Assembly: GCF_043195125.1 (NCBI RefSeq)
Contig: NZ_JBAFWR010000004.1
DNA length: 64,000 nucleotides
Source: NCEH01 sp043195125
GTDB taxonomy: Bacteria; Pseudomonadota; Alphaproteobacteria; Rhizobiales; Xanthobacteraceae
Reading direction: 5' to 3' (one strand)
Shown in pieces: positions 45,704 through 54,021 of this stretch; within the stretch, counting starts at the first letter, position 1; each line of letters opens with the position of its first letter. Position numbers and translations under genes: made by a program. The notes beneath the pieces are model-generated. The model made no database searches, had not been told where the DNA came from, and saw only the letters and a program-made list of their open reading frames with translations.

Positions 45704-46054
45704 TTACGCCGCCACGAAATCCGCGCGCATGGGCGTGAACACATCCACCAGCACGCCGGGTTCAACGCAGACCGCGGAATGGTGCACGTCCGAGGGGACA
45801 TAGAAGCTGTCCCCCGCCGAAAGCCGCGCGGTGTGCCCGTCGATGGTGATGTCGAAGACGCCGCTTTCCACGCTGGTGACCTGCACGTGGGGATGGCTGT
45901 GCGGGACCCCGCCGGGACCGGCTTTAGTGAAAATCACCCGCACAACCATGATTTCGTCATTGTAGGTCAGGATCTGACGCTGGACGACGTCATCCACCAC
46001 CTCAACCGGCACCTTTGCGGCGAAGGCGAAAACCGCGCCCTTTTCCTGCGACAT
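45704..46054 (-). CDS. kdgF: Cupin protein KdgF (unsaturated uronate linearisation)
   Basis: Single-domain cupin of 116 residues. KdgF converts 4,5-unsaturated uronates, released by pectate or alginate lyases, to linear ketouronates. The sequence has the KdgF pattern: QRQILTYNDEIMVVRVIF, PHSHPHVQVTSVESGVFDI with metal-binding His residues, GDSFYVPSDVHHS and VLVDVFTPMRADF. The start ATG has AAGGAG seven bases upstream. It lies 76 bases downstream of kduD on the same strand, which agrees with the next pathway steps KduI and KduD. Confidence 0.88.
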   Translation of the reverse strand: MSQEKGAVFAFAAKVPVEVVDDVVQRQILTYNDEIMVVRVIFTKAGPGGVPHSHPHVQVTSVESGVFDITIDGHTARLSAGDSFYVPSDVHHSAVCVEPGVLVDVFTPMRADFVAA

Positions 46055-46130
46055 GACATGCTCCTTCCGGATCAGCCGGGCGCGCGAAACGCGCGGCTCC
46101 ACTTGCGATCCGCCAATGGGTTAAAACGTT

Positions 46131-46895
46131 TTAGCGTGCCAGCCACCCGCCATCCACCGGCAGCACGACGCCGTGCACATAATTGGCGGCCGCGGACGCG
46201 AGGAACACCGCCGCCCCGCCCAACTCGGACGGATCGCCCCAATGGCCCGCCGGGATGCGGGCGAGGATATCGGCAGAACGTTTTTCATCGGCCCGAAGGG
46301 CCTCGGTGTTGTTGGTGACGAAATATCCCGGCGCGATTGCATTCACATTGATGCCCTTTCCAGCCCATTCGCAGGCCAGAAGCCGCGTCAGCCCCGCAAG
46401 GCCGCTCTTGCTGGCCGTATAGGAGGGAATGCGGATGCCGCCCTGAAAGGACAGGAGCGAGGCGATGTTCACTACCTTGCCGCCCTGCCCGTCCGCCAGC
46501 ATGGTGCGCGCCACCGCCTGGGTCAGGAAGAAAGTGCTCTTCAGATTCACATCCATCACCGCATCCCAATCCGCCTCGGTGAAATCGAGGGCGTCGGCGC
46601 GGCGGATGATGCCGGCATTGTTGACCAGAATATCAATGCGACCGCCGGCACACGCCTCCTCGACGATGCGCGGGATCGGCTCCAGGGTCGAAAGATCGGC
46701 GCGCACCTCGGTGAATGGCACGCCCGTCGGCGCCACGAGGGGCGCCGTCTCGACCATGGGCGAGCGGCCGACCGCCACCACCGCTGCACCGGCCCGCGCC
46801 ATCGCGACCGCGATGGCCTGCCCGAGGCCCGTATTGGCGCCGGTGATGAGCGCCCTTTTGCCGGAAAGATCGAAGGGAGAGGTCACGGCGCTCAC
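46131..46895 (-). CDS. kduD: 2-dehydro-3-deoxy-D-gluconate 5-dehydrogenase KduD
   Basis: Short-chain dehydrogenase of 254 residues that reduces 2,5-diketo-3-deoxygluconate to KDG. It has the NAD motif LITGANTGLGQAIAVA, ILVNNAGIIRRADAL, NIASLLSFQGGIRIPSYTASKSG with the YxxxK catalytic pair, and the family ending HGVVLPVDGGWLAR. The GTG start overlaps the kduI stop by four bases (GTGA), so translation is coupled; a second in-frame GTG lies three codons later. The position after kduI separates it from generic SDRs. Confidence 0.93.
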   Translation of the reverse strand: MSAVTSPFDLSGKRALITGANTGLGQAIAVAMARAGAAVVAVGRSPMVETAPLVAPTGVPFTEVRADLSTLEPIPRIVEEACAGGRIDILVNNAGIIRRADALDFTEADWDAVMDVNLKSTFFLTQAVARTMLADGQGGKVVNIASLLSFQGGIRIPSYTASKSGLAGLTRLLACEWAGKGINVNAIAPGYFVTNNTEALRADEKRSADILARIPAGHWGDPSELGGAAVFLASAAANYVHGVVLPVDGGWLAR

Positions 46896-47731
46896 CGCAG
46901 CTGGTCCATGGAAACCGCGTCCATGTCCGTATAGTCGATATTGTCGCCGCCCATGCCCCAGATGAAGGTATAGGCCCGCGTGCCGACACCGCAATGAATC
47001 GACCAAGGCGGCGACAGAACGGCCTGCCCGTCCGCCACCACGAGATGCCGCGTCTGGTCCGGCTCGCCCATCATGTGGATCACGCGCGCGTCGGGCGCCA
47101 CGTCGAAATAGAGATAGGCTTCCGAGCGCCGGTCGTGGACGTGGCAGGGCATGGTGTTCCAGATGTTCCCCTCCTCCAGTCTCGTCATGCCCATGACCAA
47201 TTGGCAGGACTGCACCACGTCGGGATGGATCATCTGGAAGATGGTGCGCTTGTTGGCCGTCGCCTGGTCGCCCACCGTCAGCGCCTTGGCCTGCGAGACC
47301 TTCACCACCTTGGTCTCGTGGCGCGCATGGGCAGGGGTCGAGAGCAAATAGAATTTTGCCGGGTGGTCGGGATCGTCGGAAAGAAACCGCACCTCCTTCG
47401 TGCCCTGCGCCACATAAAGCGCGTCGCGATGGCCGAGCGCGTAGGGTACGCCATCCGCCTCCACCTTGCCCGGCGCGCCGATGTTGAACACGCCCAGCTC
47501 CCGCCGGTCGAGGAAGTTCGGCGCGCCGATGGTCGCCTTGTCGCTCTCCAGCTTCAGAGGCGAACTCAGCGGCATGGCACCGCCGATCACGAACCGTTCG
47601 ATATGGCTGTACGTGAGCAGCACCACGCCCGGCTCGAACAGCCGTTCGACCAGGAAATGGCGGCGCAGTTGCTCGGTATCGAAACCACACACGGCTTCGG
47701 GATGGGAGGCCTGGCGCACGTCGATGATCAT
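46892..47731 (-). CDS. kduI: 5-dehydro-4-deoxy-D-glucuronate isomerase
   Basis: Metal-dependent cupin isomerase of 279 residues (usual length about 278) that interconverts 5-keto-4-deoxyuronate and 2,5-diketo-3-deoxygluconate. Zinc-ligand region NTMPCHVHDRRSEAYLYFD and the later PWSIHCGVGTRAYTFIWGM are present, as is GLGHRD-like GHRDALYVAQGTKEV. It starts 23 bases after the dctM stop and overlaps kduD, so it is likely part of one dctP-dctQ-dctM-kduI-kduD-kdgF transcript. Confidence 0.95.
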   Translation of the reverse strand: MIIDVRQASHPEAVCGFDTEQLRRHFLVERLFEPGVVLLTYSHIERFVIGGAMPLSSPLKLESDKATIGAPNFLDRRELGVFNIGAPGKVEADGVPYALGHRDALYVAQGTKEVRFLSDDPDHPAKFYLLSTPAHARHETKVVKVSQAKALTVGDQATANKRTIFQMIHPDVVQSCQLVMGMTRLEEGNIWNTMPCHVHDRRSEAYLYFDVAPDARVIHMMGEPDQTRHLVVADGQAVLSPPWSIHCGVGTRAYTFIWGMGGDNIDYTDMDAVSMDQLR

Positions 47732-47754
47732 GAGAAACCTCGAAAAGGCAAAGG

Positions 47755-49034
47755 TCAGCGGAAGAGCGAGGGCAGCCACAGGGTGATGGCCGGAATGTAG
47801 GTCACCATCATCAGCACCGCGATGCTGGCGCCGAAGAACGGCCATATGGTCTTCATGGCCTCGCCGATAGAGATCTTGCCCACCGCGCAGCCGACGAACA
47901 GCACCGAGCCCACCGGCGGCGTGTTCAGCCCGATGCCGGCATTCAGGATCAGGATGATCCCGAACTGCACAGGGTCGATGCCGAACGCCTTGATGAGCGG
48001 AAGGAAGATCGGCGTGCAGATGATGATCATGGGCGCCATGTCCATGAACGTGCCCAGCACCAGTAGCAGGATGTTGATGAGCAGCAGGATCACGTATTTG
48101 TTCGAGGAAATGGTCTGCATCAGCTCGATGGTGGCCGCCGGCACCTGCAGGAAGGCCATGAGCCAGCCGAACGCGCCGGCGGTGCCGATCACCAGCAACA
48201 CCATGGCGGTGGTGCGCACCGCGCCCAGCACCGAATGCACAAAGGTGTTCCAATTCAGCCCGCGATACACCAGCAGCGTGATGAGCAGCGAATAGATCAC
48301 CGCGATGCAGGAGCTTTCGGTCGCGGTGAACACGCCCGAGCGCACGCCACCGAAAATGATGGCGATCAGCACGATGCCCGGGGATGCCGCGACCACCGAG
48401 CGCAGCACATTGTACCATCCTGGAAACACGCCCGCGGGATAGCCGCGCCGGCGCGCCACGATATAGGCCGTGATCATCAAGGCGATCGCCAGCAGAATGC
48501 CCGGAACGATGCCGGCCGTGAACAGATCGGCGATGGAAATCGTGCCGCCGGCCGCCAGCGAATAGATGATCATGTTGTGGGAGGGCGGCACCATCAGCGC
48601 GATGATCGCAGCGTTCACGGTCACATTGACAGCGTAATCACGCGCATAGCCGTGCTTGGCCATTTGGGGAATCATGATGCCGCCGATCGCCGAGGCATCC
48701 GCCACAGCCGATCCCGAGACCCCGCCGAACAGGAAAGAGGCAACCACGTTCACCTGCCCAAGACCGCCGCGCAGGTGCCCGAACATGGAGGCGGCCATGC
48801 TGATCAGCCGGTCGGCAATGCCGCCACGCATCATCAGATCGCCGGCAAAGATGAAGAACGGAATCGCCAGCATGGAGAAGGCGTTCATATTGGAGTTGAT
48901 CTGCTGAAACACCACGATCGGCGGCAGATCCATGTAGATGACGGTCGCCAACGCGGCGAGGCCGAGGCAGAAAGCGCCGGTGTGCCCAGCAGCAGCAGAG
49001 CGCCGAAGACGCCGAACAGGATGGTCATGGCCAT
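47755..49034 (-). CDS. dctM: TRAP transporter large permease DctM, frameshifted near the N-terminus
   Basis: Large membrane subunit (about 12 segments) of a TRAP importer, here probably for uronates. From FCLGLAALATVIYMDLPP onward the frame is intact and family-like, with FFIFAGDLMMRGGIADRL, LFGGVSGSAVADASAIG and MVPPSHNMIIYS. The first 19 codons from ATG 49034 (AMTILFGVFGALLLLGTP) are equally typical but lie in another frame. The join falls around 48974-48982 and is explained by loss of one base before GCTTTC. With that base restored the protein would have 426 residues, the normal DctM length. It may be a real inactivating mutation, a sequencing error, or the gene may use a later start. Confidence 0.85.
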
Positions 49035-49049
49035 GGCGGGTGTCCCGGC

Positions 49050-49616
49050 TCAATCGGTGGAATGATCAGCGCCGAGCGGCACGCGGGCGACGTTCGGCAT
49101 CAGCAGATCGGAGAGCATTTTCTCGAAAGAGAACAAGGCGATAAGCGCGCCGCCACCGGCCAGCGGCAAATAATCGACGCCTTGTGGCAGATCGATGCCG
49201 GCCATCTTGGCCGACCAGGTTTCCATGGCGAGATCCCAGCCGTAATAGGCCATGGCGCCGCCGAACAGCGTGACGAGCACGTGGGTGATGAGCTCCATGC
49301 CGCGCCGGACCGGCGGAGAGGCGAAATGCAGGCCGATCTCGAAGCCGAGATGGTCGCCTTCGCGCACGCCGACCGCCGCGCCCAGCAGAATGAACCAACT
49401 CATCAGGAGCAATGAGAAAGGTTCGGTCCAGCTCGGCGAATCGTTCATCACGTATCGGCCGACGACTTGATAGAAGACAGCGCCCGTCATGATGACGAGG
49501 CCCGCGCCGGATATGTATAGCGCGGCCCTGGCGCACCATCGCACCAGATGGCGCAAGACGACGAGGGCGGGAATGAAGCCCATGGCCTGGGACCTTCGAA
49601 GAGAGTGATCGCTCAT
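49050..49616 (-). CDS. dctQ: TRAP transporter small permease DctQ
   Basis: Small membrane subunit of the TRAP transporter, 188 residues with four predicted helices. The first is ALYISGAGLVIMTGAVFYQVVGRYVM, followed by the typical SPSWTEPFSLLLMSWFILLGAAVGVREGDHLG, then two further helices (VLVTLFGGAMAYYGWDLA and YLPLAGGGALIALFSF). AGAGG nine bases upstream favours ATG 49616 over an ATG nine bases earlier. It lies between dctP and dctM. Confidence 0.92.
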   Translation of the reverse strand: MSDHSLRRSQAMGFIPALVVLRHLVRWCARAALYISGAGLVIMTGAVFYQVVGRYVMNDSPSWTEPFSLLLMSWFILLGAAVGVREGDHLGFEIGLHFASPPVRRGMELITHVLVTLFGGAMAYYGWDLAMETWSAKMAGIDLPQGVDYLPLAGGGALIALFSFEKMLSDLLMPNVARVPLGADHSTD

Positions 49617-49681
49617 CGGCAGCATCCTCTAAAGGGCAAGCCCGGCACGCAGAATCCCGTTCCGGTGCCGGGCCGCACGGC

Positions 49682-50662
49682 TCATTGCGTGGCTTTGATG
49701 CGGGCCACGAGGTCCTTCATCTTTTCGGTGGTAACGAACTTGTCGTAGACCGGCTTCATGGCGTCGATGAAGGGTTGCTTGTCCACTTCATTGACGATGG
49801 CGCCGCCCTTGACCACGCGCTCCCGCGCCTCGGTGTCGCGCTGCGCCCACAATTCCCGCATCTTCTTCGTGGCGGCAATGCCCGCCTCCTTGAAGATCGC
49901 CTGATCCGCCGCGGAAAGCTTGTCCCAGGACCGCTTGGACATGACGAACACTTCCGGCGCCATGGAATGTTCGGTGAGCGAGAAGTATTTGGCGACCTCG
50001 TAATGCTTCACGGAATCATACGAGGGAAAGTTGTTTTCCGCCCCGTCGACGAGCCCGGTCTGAAGGCCGCCATAGAGTTCGCCGAACGGCATCGGCGTCG
50101 CATTCGCCCCCAGCGCATTGATCAGCGCGATGAACAGATCCGACTGCTGCACCCGGATCTTCAGGCCCTTCATGTCTTCCAGGGTCCGGATGGGCCGTTT
50201 GGAATTATAAATGGAACGGGCGCCGCTATCGAAGAAGCCGAGGACGATCAGTCCGTGCGGCTCAAACGCCTTGCCGATCTCCGCACCGAGGGGGCCGTCC
50301 ACCACGTGATACATGTGGTCGACGGAGCGGAACAGAAACGGCAGGCCGAGAACCGCCGTCTCGGGAATGAGATTGTTGAAGGGGCCCGTATTCACCCGGT
50401 TGAGATCGATGACGCCGAAGCGCGTCTGCTCGATGGTGTCCTTTTCCTGGCCGAGCTGCCCGGAGTTGAACACTTGAACCTTGTATTTTCCGTTCGTCTT
50501 CTGCGAGACCAGATCGCCGAAATACTTGACCGCTTCGACGGTCGGATACCCGTCGGGGTGGATGTCGGCGGAACGGAGCGTTACGGTTTGCGCAAGGGCC
50601 CCGGACAGCGGGGCGAGCGAAAAGGCAGCGGCCAGCGCCAGCGCGTGGCGTCGGTTCAGCAT
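49682..50662 (-). CDS. dctP: TRAP transporter substrate-binding protein DctP
   Basis: Periplasmic binding protein of 326 residues that captures a sugar acid for the TRAP permease. It has a signal peptide (HALALAAAFSLAPLSGALA) and the DctP signatures VQVFNSGQLGQEKDTIEQTR, YNSKRPIRTLEDMKGLKIRVQQSDLF, PFGELYGGLQTGLVDGAENN and FSLTEHSMAPEVFVMSKRSW. The invariant Arg in GLKIRV normally contacts the substrate carboxylate. The neighbouring kduI, kduD, uxaA and uxaC genes suggest a hexuronate substrate. It is divergent from a GntR gene. Confidence 0.94.
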   Translation of the reverse strand: MLNRRHALALAAAFSLAPLSGALAQTVTLRSADIHPDGYPTVEAVKYFGDLVSQKTNGKYKVQVFNSGQLGQEKDTIEQTRFGVIDLNRVNTGPFNNLIPETAVLGLPFLFRSVDHMYHVVDGPLGAEIGKAFEPHGLIVLGFFDSGARSIYNSKRPIRTLEDMKGLKIRVQQSDLFIALINALGANATPMPFGELYGGLQTGLVDGAENNFPSYDSVKHYEVAKYFSLTEHSMAPEVFVMSKRSWDKLSAADQAIFKEAGIAATKKMRELWAQRDTEARERVVKGGAIVNEVDKQPFIDAMKPVYDKFVTTEKMKDLVARIKATQ

Positions 50663-50810
50663 GGGCGTTCTCCCTGACTCTGTTTTTTTGCGAAGGCCTT
50701 CAAGGCCTGTTCTTTTTGGAGCCCCGGCCGCCCGGATGTTGTCCCCAGTGCGGAAGGAGGCGCTTTTCTTAAACTTGTATGGTAGTATTATTCAGGTTGC
50801 AACAGGGGGA

Positions 50811-51494
50811 ATGGACGTGGACGCGATGATATCGCCGGGCCAGGGCTCGGTGGCGCAGAGGCTGGAAGCGGAGTTGCGGCGGGCCATCATCGCCATGGAT
50901 CTTCCGCCGGGCACGCGCCTGTCGGAGCACGAGATCGCGGCCGCCCACGGCGTCTCCCGCCAGCCGGTGCGCGAGGCGTTCATCGGGCTCGCGCGCACGC
51001 GCCTCGTGGAGATCCTGCCCCAGCGCGGCACGGTGGTGGTGAAGATCTCTACCCGGAAAATGATGGAGGCCCGCTTCGTGCGCGAGGCCATCGAGACCGC
51101 TGTCGCCCAACGCGCCGCTGAGGCGTTCGACCCCGTCGCCCGCGTGCGGATCGACGACCTGCTGGACCTCCAGGAGAAAGCCGCCGGCCGCAACGATCAC
51201 GCCACCTTCCAGCGTTATGACGAGATGTTTCACATCGCCCTCGCTGAAGGCGCTGGCTGCGGCCTCGCCTGGGAGGCTATCAGCGACATCAAAGCCCATA
51301 TGGACCGCGCCTGTCACCTGACCTTGAGCGACAGCGCCACCATGCTGAGCCTCGTCGCACAGCACCGGGCCATCATCGCGGCCGTGGATGCGCGCGCGCC
51401 GGACGCGGCGGGCGAAGCCATGCACCGGCATCTGCGGGAAATCCTGCGCGCCCTGCCCAGGGTGGAGACGGAGCATCCCGACCTGTTCGAATAG
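50811..51494 (+). CDS. GntR family regulator (FadR/FCD subfamily), first copy
   Basis: Regulator of 227 residues. The winged helix (about 12-75) shows GTRLSEHEIAAAHGVSRQPVREAFIGLARTRLV and LPQRGTVV. The FCD ligand domain (about 85-215) shows RFVREAIETAVAQRA, RYDEMFHIALAEGAG with metal-type residues, and LVAQHRAII. FCD regulators bind small carboxylates, which suits uronates. The frame is open upstream; GTG 50817 with GGGGGA six bases before it is also a likely start. The 148-base divergent region with dctP contains an AT-rich stretch (50770-50800) that is the probable promoter/operator. It converges on uxaA. Confidence 0.9.
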   Translation: MDVDAMISPGQGSVAQRLEAELRRAIIAMDLPPGTRLSEHEIAAAHGVSRQPVREAFIGLARTRLVEILPQRGTVVVKISTRKMMEARFVREAIETAVAQRAAEAFDPVARVRIDDLLDLQEKAAGRNDHATFQRYDEMFHIALAEGAGCGLAWEAISDIKAHMDRACHLTLSDSATMLSLVAQHRAIIAAVDARAPDAAGEAMHRHLREILRALPRVETEHPDLFE

Positions 51495-51511
51495 AGCGGG
51501 CGAGCGCGCCA

Positions 51512-53071
51512 TCACATCACCGCGCCGATCTGCCAGGGCACGAATTCCGCGTCGCCATAGCCGAGCGCCTCGGATTTGGTGCGCGCACCGGAGGCGGTCC
51601 GCAATACCGCGTCGAAGATTTCGCGACCCTTGGCCTCCAGCGGCACGCCGTCGAGCACGTCCCCGCAATTGATGTCCATGTCCTCGCTCATGCGGGCATA
51701 AAGGTCGGTATTGGTGGCCAGCTTCAGCGAGGGCGTGGGTTTGCAGCCGAAGGCCGAGCCGCGGCCTGTGGTGAAGCAGATGACGTTCGCGCCGCCCGCC
51801 ACCTGCCCGGTGGCTGCCACCGGGTCGTAGCCTGGCGTATCCATGAAGACGAAGCCGCGCGCCTCAACGGGCTCGGCATATTCATAGACCGCGCGCAACG
51901 TCGCTGCCCCGCCCTTCGCTGCGGCACCGAGCGATTTTTCAAGGATCGTGGTGAGGCCACCCGCCTTGTTGCCGGGTGAGGGATTGTTGTTCATCTCGCC
52001 ACGGTTCCGCTCGGTATAGTCCTCCCACCAGCGGATGCGCTCTACCAGCTTCTCGCCGATGGCGCGGTCGGCCGCGCGGCGGGTGAGCAGATGCTCGGCG
52101 CCGTAGATCTCAGGCGTCTCGGAAAGGATGGACGTGCCGCCGTGGCGCACCAGTAGATCGGACGCGACACCCAGCGCGGGATTTGCGGTGAGCGCGCTAT
52201 AGCCATCCGATCCGCCGCATTGAAGCGCCAGCACGAGTTCCGACACAGGCCGCGTCTCGCGCCGCAGCGCGCCGGCGGCGGGAAGCATCTCGCGAAGCGC
52301 GCCGGTGATATGATCGACGGCCCGGCGCGTGCCGCCTTCCTCCTGGATGGTGAGGGTGCGGAAGGTGTCGCTCTCGCTCACCTGGTAGTCGGATTTGAAC
52401 CGGGCGATCTGGAACATCTCGCAGCCGAGGCCGACCATGACCACCGCTGCGAAATTCGGGTGGGTCGCATAGCCCCACAAGGTGCGGCTGAGCACATCGA
52501 AGCCCTCGCCCTTTCCGGCCATGCCGCAGCCGGTGCCGTGCGTGATGGGGACGATGCCGTCGATGCCCGGAAAGTCGTCCAGAATGCCGGAGCGCTCCAG
52601 CGCCCGGGCCGCGAACGTCGCCACCGAGGCCGAACAGTTCACGCTGGTGAGGATGCCGAGATAATTGCGCGTGCCTGTGCGCCCGTTGGAGCGGCGAAAC
52701 CCCTCAAAGGTGGCGCGCTCCGCCTCCGGCAGCAGGCGGTCGTCGCGCGCATCGGCGGCGAAGGCATAATCGCGGACAAAATCGTGCAGCACCACATTGT
52801 GTTCGTGCACGTGCGCGCCCGGCGCGATGGACGATGCGGCAAAGCCGATGATCTGCCCGAACTTGAGCACCGGAGCGCCCTCGGCGATCGGCCCCAGCGC
52901 GAATTTGTGCCCGCGCGGAATGCGCCCGGTGATCTCGACTCCCAGGGTCCGCGCGCCGACCGGAAACCCGTCCAACGCCACGGCAACATTGTCGCTCGCC
53001 CCCAGGCGTAGGGCGCGGGGCGCCGAATGCGTCCTCGTTGCAGCCATCTCGTTTCCCGCGAGCAAGCCCAT
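51512..53071 (-). CDS. uxaA: Altronate dehydratase UxaA family
   Basis: Sugar-acid dehydratase of about 519 residues, with the N-terminal SAF domain and the large C-terminal domain in one chain, as in UxaA. It converts altronate to 2-keto-3-deoxygluconate. Segments seen are DNVAVALDGFPVGA, HVHEHNVVLHDF (SAF), NCSASVATFAARAL, THGTGCGMAGKG, LALQCGGSDGYSALTANPALG and ATGQVAGGANVICFTTGRGSAFGCKPTPSLKL. Start uncertain: ATG 53071 has GGAG six bases upstream, ATG 53047 begins the conserved region. A galactarate dehydratase role is possible, but adjacent uxaC favours altronate. It is divergent from the second GntR gene. Confidence 0.92.
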   Translation of the reverse strand: MGLLAGNEMAATRTHSAPRALRLGASDNVAVALDGFPVGARTLGVEITGRIPRGHKFALGPIAEGAPVLKFGQIIGFAASSIAPGAHVHEHNVVLHDFVRDYAFAADARDDRLLPEAERATFEGFRRSNGRTGTRNYLGILTSVNCSASVATFAARALERSGILDDFPGIDGIVPITHGTGCGMAGKGEGFDVLSRTLWGYATHPNFAAVVMVGLGCEMFQIARFKSDYQVSESDTFRTLTIQEEGGTRRAVDHITGALREMLPAAGALRRETRPVSELVLALQCGGSDGYSALTANPALGVASDLLVRHGGTSILSETPEIYGAEHLLTRRAADRAIGEKLVERIRWWEDYTERNRGEMNNNPSPGNKAGGLTTILEKSLGAAAKGGAATLRAVYEYAEPVEARGFVFMDTPGYDPVAATGQVAGGANVICFTTGRGSAFGCKPTPSLKLATNTDLYARMSEDMDINCGDVLDGVPLEAKGREIFDAVLRTASGARTKSEALGYGDAEFVPWQIGAVM

Positions 53072-53105
53072 GCCCGGCTCCGCCATGGATGTTGACACAA
53101 TGATA

Positions 53106-53121
53106 TGCTAATATATTAGTA
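53106..53121. promoter_or_regulatory. Palindromic operator candidate between uxaA and the second gntR
   Basis: CTAATATATTAG at 53108-53119 is a perfect 12-base palindrome in the 74-base AT-rich gap between the divergent genes. It would overlap both promoters, as an autoregulatory GntR operator would. The regulator assignment is inference. Confidence 0.55.
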
Positions 53122-53172
53122 AAGAAAAGCGGATCCCGAAGCGGCCGCACACCTCTCGGGGAGGAAGCGAGC

Positions 53173-54018
53173 GTGGCCACGGCGCGCGGCACGACGCGGC
53201 AGAAGGGGACGAGAAACGCGAGCGCCGGCAAGAGCATGCGGGCGATCCCCGCCTCTGCCCGCATCCACCGCGCGCTGCGCGAGCAGATCGTGGGCATGGA
53301 GATCGCCCCTGGTGCACTGCTCCAGGAAAAACAGATCGCGCTCGCCTGCGGCGTCAGCCGCACGCCGGTGCGTGAAGCGCTGCTGAAGCTCGCGGACGAG
53401 CGGCTGGTGGATATCTTCCCCCAGTACGGCACCTTCGTCGCGCGTATCTCCATCCCGGCCATACACGATGCCATGGTGATCCGCGAAGCGCTGGAGCGTG
53501 CGGCCGTGCGCGCGGCGGCGGCGTGCGCCACGGCGGAGGATATCGCCACCCTGCGCGGGCTGCTCGTGGAACAGCGCGCCCTGCACGAAGCCGGCCGCCT
53601 CCCCGCCTTCCACGCGGCCGATGAAACGTTCCACCAGACGATTTCGGAAGTCGCGGGCCATCCCAATCTATGGCGCGTGATCCGGCAGGAAAAGGCCCAT
53701 GTGGACCGCTGCCGCATCCTCACCCTGCCCCAGCCGGGGCGCCGCGCCGGGGTGGTGGCGGACCATGCCGCGATCGTGGACGCCATCGCCTCCGGCAATC
53801 CCGACGCAGCGGAACAGGCGCTGCTCCACCATCTCGGCAAGGTGCTGCCTTCGGTGGCGGCACTGGTGGAGGCGCATCCCACCTATTTCGAGGAATCCTC
53901 GCTCCCGCCGGAGCCGCCCCCGTCAAGCGAGCCAGAGGCGCACTGCGACCAGCGCCCGGTCGAGCCCGCACCGCGCCACGGCACCGGGGCCATGGCCGCC
54001 AAGAAAAGGACCTCATAG
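53173..54018 (+). CDS. GntR family regulator (FCD subfamily), second copy
   Basis: Regulator of 281 residues starting at a GTG preceded by GGGGAGG. The winged helix (about 28-95) has APGALLQEKQIALACGVSRTPVREALLKL and FPQYGTFV. The FCD domain (about 100-235) has VIREALERAAVRAAAA and FHAADETFHQTISEVAGHPNLW. A Pro/Glu-rich C-terminal extension of about 45 residues ends in MAAKKRTS and is not family-typical. The uxaC start lies three bases after the stop, so the regulator is co-transcribed with the genes it probably controls. It is only partly similar to the first GntR, so they may respond to different uronates. Confidence 0.91.
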   Translation: MATARGTTRQKGTRNASAGKSMRAIPASARIHRALREQIVGMEIAPGALLQEKQIALACGVSRTPVREALLKLADERLVDIFPQYGTFVARISIPAIHDAMVIREALERAAVRAAAACATAEDIATLRGLLVEQRALHEAGRLPAFHAADETFHQTISEVAGHPNLWRVIRQEKAHVDRCRILTLPQPGRRAGVVADHAAIVDAIASGNPDAAEQALLHHLGKVLPSVAALVEAHPTYFEESSLPPEPPPSSEPEAHCDQRPVEPAPRHGTGAMAAKKRTS

Positions 54019-54021
54019 ACC

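Noticed and set aside
49682..50677. 330-codon plus-strand frame opposite dctP
   Set aside because: Antisense shadow; dctP has a signal peptide and the DctP signatures.
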